Source of the DNA: Acetobacteraceae bacterium
Lineage (GTDB): Bacteria; Pseudomonadota; Alphaproteobacteria; Acetobacterales; Acetobacteraceae
Length of the DNA: 34,184 bases
Reading direction: 5' to 3'
Assembly: GCA_031291795.1 (NCBI GenBank)
Contig: JARLIJ010000295.1
Span: 1 to 34,184, forward strand
The stretch's first letter is position 1. Each line of letters starts with the position of its first letter. Made by a program: the position numbers and the translations under genes. Positions 31,303-34,184 of this stretch are shown here, piece after piece. A model generated the notes under the pieces. That model had not been told where the DNA came from. It did no database searches and was given only the letters and a program-made list of their open reading frames with translations.

Positions 31303-32025
31303 TCAGGCGTCGAGCGCAGTCACCAGCGGCGTGAAGACGTACCCGCCGTTGCGGACCGTCTTGATGAGGGTCGGCTGACCCGCATGCGGCTCGATCTTGC
31401 GTCGCAGCCGGCTGATCTGGACGTCAATGCTGCGATCGAACACGGCGGCCATGCGGGCATGCACCAGCCCAAGCAGGAAGTCGCGGGCCAGGACCGTGCG
31501 CGGATTCTGGCAAAATGCGGCCAGGATGTTGAACTCGCCGCTGCTGAGCGGGCGGGGTACGCCCGACGGGTCGAACAGGTCGCGACGCGCTAGGTCAAGT
31601 CGCCACCCATCGAAACACAGCACGCTTGGATGCTGCGCCGGCACGAGCGTGCCGTGGTGGCTCCGACGCAGGACCGCCCTGATCCGCGCGACCAACTCCC
31701 GCGGGTTGAACGGCTTCGGCAGGTAGTCGTCCGCCCCCATTTCCAACCCGACGATCCGGTCGGTCTCGCCGTCGAGGGCCGTGACCATGATGATCGGCAC
31801 GCCCGACTGGACCCGAATGCGGCGGCAGATGCTCAGCCCATCCTCCCCCGGCAAGCCGAGGTCGAGGACCACGAGATCGATCCTTTCCCCCGCCAGCAGC
31901 GTGTCCAGCTCGTTGCCGGTGCTCGCTGCCGAGGCCACGAAGCCGTGCTCCCCGAGGCATTGCCGCATCATCCGGCTGATGGCCGGATCGTCCTCGACAA
32001 CCGCGATATGCGTCAGGCCTTGCAT
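31303..32025 (-). CDS. OmpR/PhoB-family response regulator
   Basis: A 240-aa two-component response regulator. The start ATG 32025 has AGGAGA 5 bases upstream; the longer track ORF overlaps argG antisense and is a shadow. Receiver domain residues are all conserved: acidic pair in VVEDDP (Asp12, Asp13), phospho-acceptor Asp55 in VVLDLGLPGEDG, Thr82 in MVTA and Lys104 in LPKPF. The C-terminal winged helix (about 140-235) carries PLSSGEFNILAAF and DVQISRLRRKIEP, followed by IKTVRNGGYVF. No histidine kinase gene is in the window, so its sensor is encoded elsewhere. It is divergent from argG; the shared region has repeated GGGACA motifs. Confidence 0.93.
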   Translation of the reverse strand: MQGLTHIAVVEDDPAISRMMRQCLGEHGFVASAASTGNELDTLLAGERIDLVVLDLGLPGEDGLSICRRIRVQSGVPIIMVTALDGETDRIVGLEMGADDYLPKPFNPRELVARIRAVLRRSHHGTLVPAQHPSVLCFDGWRLDLARRDLFDPSGVPRPLSSGEFNILAAFCQNPRTVLARDFLLGLVHARMAAVFDRSIDVQISRLRRKIEPHAGQPTLIKTVRNGGYVFTPLVTALDA

Positions 32026-32056
32026 GGGTTCTCCTGCCCCAGACCCTGCAACGGGC

Positions 32057-32129
32057 GGGACACGCGGGACAAGCCTTGTCCGGGGTGTGTAACACGTTGA
32101 CACATTGACTGGGACATATTGTCGGGACA
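32057..32129. promoter_or_regulatory. GGGACA repeats and dyad between response regulator and argG
   Basis: GGGACA occurs at 32057, 32066, 32111 and 32124, the second inside a palindrome GGACAAG-C-CTTGTCC (32067-32081). A TTGACA hexamer at 32097-32102 and a GTGTAACAC dyad (32086-32094) lie between. OmpR/PhoB regulators usually bind direct repeats, so autoregulation through these is plausible. The half-motif GGCCGGCCATGACG (32134-32147) just downstream is the dispersed repeat seen at 25950. Confidence 0.35.
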
Positions 32130-32232
32130 CGGCGGCCGGCCATGACGGGCTGGCGCGGCTTGCGCAAGGACGTCGCCCGGGGCTACTCCCGCCCCAAGGG
32201 CTACTCCATAAATGGCTGAAGGACCGCGGACC

Positions 32233-33462
32233 ATGCGCGTCAAGGATGTGAAGAAAGTCGTGCTTGCCTACTCGGGCGGGTTGGACACCAGCGTGATCCT
32301 GCGCTGGCTGCAGACCACCTATGGCTGTGAGGTCGTCACCTTCACCGCCGACCTCGGTCAGGGCGAGGAGCTTGGCCCGGCCCGCAAGAAGGCCGAGATG
32401 TTCGGCGTGAAGGAAATCTTCGTCGACGACCTGCGCGAAACCTTCGTGCGGGACTTCGTCTTCCCGATGTTCCGCGCCAATGCGCTGTATGAGGGGCAGT
32501 ACCTCCTGGGCACCTCGATCGCGCGTCCGCTGATTGCCCAGCGCCAGATCGAGATCGCCGAGCAGGTGGGCGCCGACGCGGTGGCGCATGGCGCGACCGG
32601 CAAGGGCAACGACCAGGTGCGGTTCGAGCTCAGCTACTATTCGCTGAAGCCGGACATCAAGATCATCGCGCCCTGGCGCGAATGGGACCTGACCAGCCGC
32701 ACGAAGCTGATCGAGTTCGCCGAACAGAACCAGATCCCGATTTCCAAGGACAAGCGCGGCGAGGCGCCGTTCAGCGTCGATGCCAACCTGCTGCACTCGT
32801 CCTCCGAGGGGAAGATCCTGGAGGATCCGGCGGTCGAGGCCGACGAGATCGTCTACCAGCGCACCATCCGCCCGGAGGACGCGCCAGACCAGGCGACGGT
32901 GATCGCCATCGATTTCGAGCACGGCGACCCGGTGGCGATCGACGGCGTGAAGCTGTCGCCGGCCGCGCTGCTGACCCGGCTGAACGAACTCGGCAAGGCC
33001 AACGGCATCGGCCGGCTGGACCTGGTGGAGAACCGCTTCGTCGGCATGAAGTCGCGCGGCGTGTATGAGACACCCGGCGGCACCATCCTGCTGGCAGCGC
33101 ATCGCGGCATCGAGAGCATCACGCTCGACCGCGAGGCGGCCCACCTGAAGGACAGCCTGATGCCGAAGTATGCGGAGCTGATCTACAACGGATTCTGGTT
33201 CAGTCCGGAGCGGCGGATGCTGCAGGCGCTGATCGATACCAGCCAGCACAGCGTGACCGGGCGGGTGCGGATGAAGCTGTACAAGGGCAATGTGACGTGC
33301 ATCGGGCGCGAGAGCCCGAACAGCTTGTATTCGATGAAGGTGGTGACATTCGAGGATGACCAGGGCGCCTATGATCAGGTCGACGCACAGGGCTTCATCA
33401 AACTGAACGCATTGCGGCTGCGGCTGGGGGCAGCGGCGGGGCGGCGGGGCGGAGCGCTGTGA
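32233..33462 (+). CDS. argG: Argininosuccinate synthase
   Basis: A 409-aa enzyme joining citrulline and aspartate with ATP to give argininosuccinate in arginine synthesis (cytoplasm). Start: ATG 32233 is chosen over ATG 32212 because GAAGGA lies 9 bases upstream and it yields [20 protein letters not shown], the alphaproteobacterial N-terminus. ATP-binding [10 protein letters not shown] (PP-loop), [50 protein letters not shown] and [19 protein letters not shown] are all intact. The C-terminal tail ([11 protein letters not shown]) is slightly longer than usual. No argH neighbour. Followed by an 87-bp gap before the PaiB-like gene. Confidence 0.97.
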   Translation: MRVKDVKKVVLAYSGGLDTSVILRWLQTTYGCEVVTFTADLGQGEELGPARKKAEMFGVKEIFVDDLRETFVRDFVFPMFRANALYEGQYLLGTSIARPLIAQRQIEIAEQVGADAVAHGATGKGNDQVRFELSYYSLKPDIKIIAPWREWDLTSRTKLIEFAEQNQIPISKDKRGEAPFSVDANLLHSSSEGKILEDPAVEADEIVYQRTIRPEDAPDQATVIAIDFEHGDPVAIDGVKLSPAALLTRLNELGKANGIGRLDLVENRFVGMKSRGVYETPGGTILLAAHRGIESITLDREAAHLKDSLMPKYAELIYNGFWFSPERRMLQALIDTSQHSVTGRVRMKLYKGNVTCIGRESPNSLYSMKVVTFEDDQGAYDQVDAQGFIKLNALRLRLGAAAGRRGGAL

Positions 33463-33549
33463 TATTGGACTGATCGAGAGGATGCGAACTGATCCTTCCG
33501 TTTGGACCGATATGCGTTAGCCTCGAGGTGTTTCGCGAAGGATCCGGCC

Positions 33550-34155
33550 GTGTATATCCCTGCCCATTTCAACGAAGACCGCGTTGGCGTTTTGCATGAT
33601 CTGATCCGGACGGCGGGGCTTGCCACGCTGGTGTCGATGACGGCGGACGGACTGATCGCGAGTCATGCGCCGCTGATGCTGGACCCCGATCCGGCGCCCT
33701 ACGGCACGCTGATCGGGCACCTGGCGAAGGCCAACCCGCATGTGCGTTCGGCTGATGCTGGGGTGCAGACGCTGGTCATATTCCAGGGGCCGGAGGGGTA
33801 TATCACCCCGTCGTACTATGCGGCGAAGCGCGAGCATGGCAAAGTCGTTCCGACGTGGAACTACGCCGTGGTCCATGTGCGGGGGCGGGGAAGAGTCTTT
33901 GAGGATCGGGGCGAACTGATCGAACATGTGACGGAACTGACGGCTTCCCTGGAGTCGGCTTTCGAAAAGCCGTGGGGAGTGGGCGACGCGCCGGCGGGTT
34001 ATGTGGAAGGCCTGGCGGGAGGAATTGTCGGGATTGAGATTGGCATCGAGTCGATTGAAGGGAAGTGGAAGATGAGCCAGAACCGGCCGGAAGCCGACCG
34101 GCGGGGAGTGGTGGCCGGGCTGGTCGCGGAATACGGCCGGAAGGAGCGCCCGTGA
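33550..34155 (+). CDS. FMN-binding PaiB-like protein
   Basis: A 201-aa protein of the PaiB / FMN-binding negative transcriptional regulator family. The start GTG 33550 (VYIPAHFNEDR) is preferred: GAAGGA precedes it by 7 bases and homologues begin MYIPxHF. Family motifs are ASHAPLMLDPD, GTLIGHLAKANPH, IFQGPEGYITPSYY, VPTWNYAVVHVRG and GIVGIEIGIESIEGKWKMSQN, the split-barrel flavin-binding fold. The B. subtilis name comes from repression of protease and sporulation genes; most homologues are not shown to bind DNA, so a regulator role is not assumed. Stop overlaps the next start (GTGA). Confidence 0.9.
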   Translation: MYIPAHFNEDRVGVLHDLIRTAGLATLVSMTADGLIASHAPLMLDPDPAPYGTLIGHLAKANPHVRSADAGVQTLVIFQGPEGYITPSYYAAKREHGKVVPTWNYAVVHVRGRGRVFEDRGELIEHVTELTASLESAFEKPWGVGDAPAGYVEGLAGGIVGIEIGIESIEGKWKMSQNRPEADRRGVVAGLVAEYGRKERP

Positions 34156-34184
34156 AACGGGATGCCGACTGGTTCGAAGGGCAC
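34152..34184 (+). CDS. Start of a further gene (3' end outside window)
   Basis: GTG 34152 overlaps the PaiB-like stop (GTGA) and has AAGGAG 5 bases upstream. The frame is open to the window edge: 11 residues, MKRDADWFEGH. Too short for a family call; it looks translationally coupled to the PaiB-like gene. Confidence 0.5.
   Translation, partial: MKRDADWFEGH

Noticed and set aside
31303-33249. 648-aa reading of the response regulator ORF
   Set aside because: The first 400 or so residues run antisense to argG; the REC domain and SD fix the start at 32025.
1-34184. tRNA, rRNA, CRISPR or insertion sequence
   Set aside because: No cloverleaf-like or rRNA-like segment, no regularly spaced repeat array, and no transposase or integrase motif was found by reading.

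Overview
The window is about 34 kb of GC-rich DNA (by eye well above 60 % GC). Gene content and protein style point to an alphaproteobacterium, most likely of the Acetobacteraceae/Rhodospirillales. This rests on a hopanoid hpnA-B-C-D cluster, an EF-G-like GTPase of the type common in alphaproteobacteria, an IalB-like periplasmic protein, and alphaproteobacterial-looking IlvD and ArgG. The taxonomic call is inference; no rRNA gene is present. I see no tRNA, rRNA, CRISPR array, transposase, integrase or phage gene, so this looks like ordinary chromosome.

Layout. 1-4.5 kb: the 3' part of an alpha-glucan phosphorylase, ilvD (branched-chain amino acids), a metallo-beta-lactamase-fold hydrolase overlapping ilvD, and a 41-residue lipoprotein. 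4.8-9.3 kb: glpK, a convergent SDR oxidoreductase, and an EF-G-like GTPase whose Shine-Dalgarno sequence lies in a perfect hairpin. 9.4-13.5 kb: a MarR regulator divergent from a secernin-like Ntn hydrolase, a dienelactone hydrolase and a class C/S12-type serine hydrolase. 13.6-18.6 kb: an HpnL-like membrane protein divergent from hpnA-hpnB-hpnC-hpnD, the last four joined by 4-bp start/stop overlaps. HpnC and HpnD make hydroxysqualene from farnesyl diphosphate; HpnE and the squalene-hopene cyclase are not in the window. 18.8 kb: a small secreted His/Lys/Ser-rich peptide gene.

19.2-25.7 kb (minus strand): a six-gene operon hyfB-hyfC-hyfE-hyfF-hyfG-hyfI, every junction a 4-bp overlap. It encodes a complex-I/hydrogenase-4-like membrane complex, but the large subunit lacks the cysteines that hold the NiFe centre, no NuoI/HyfH-type ferredoxin subunit or hyp gene is present, and the antiporter-like subunits seem to have lost several charged residues expected in a proton channel. 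The small subunit keeps all four [4Fe-4S] cysteines. This is the most unusual part of the window and is best read as a divergent energy-converting-hydrogenase-related (Ehr-type) complex of unknown reaction.

26.0-34.2 kb: a coupled M19 dipeptidase/aldo-keto reductase pair, a methyltransferase-like gene with AT-richer sequence upstream, an IalB-like periplasmic protein, a BKACE (Kce-type) enzyme, an OmpR-type response regulator without a kinase neighbour, argG, a PaiB-like FMN-binding protein, and the first codons of a further gene. Intergenic DNA holds several palindromic (REP-like) elements, including one well-formed inverted pair at 25882-25963.
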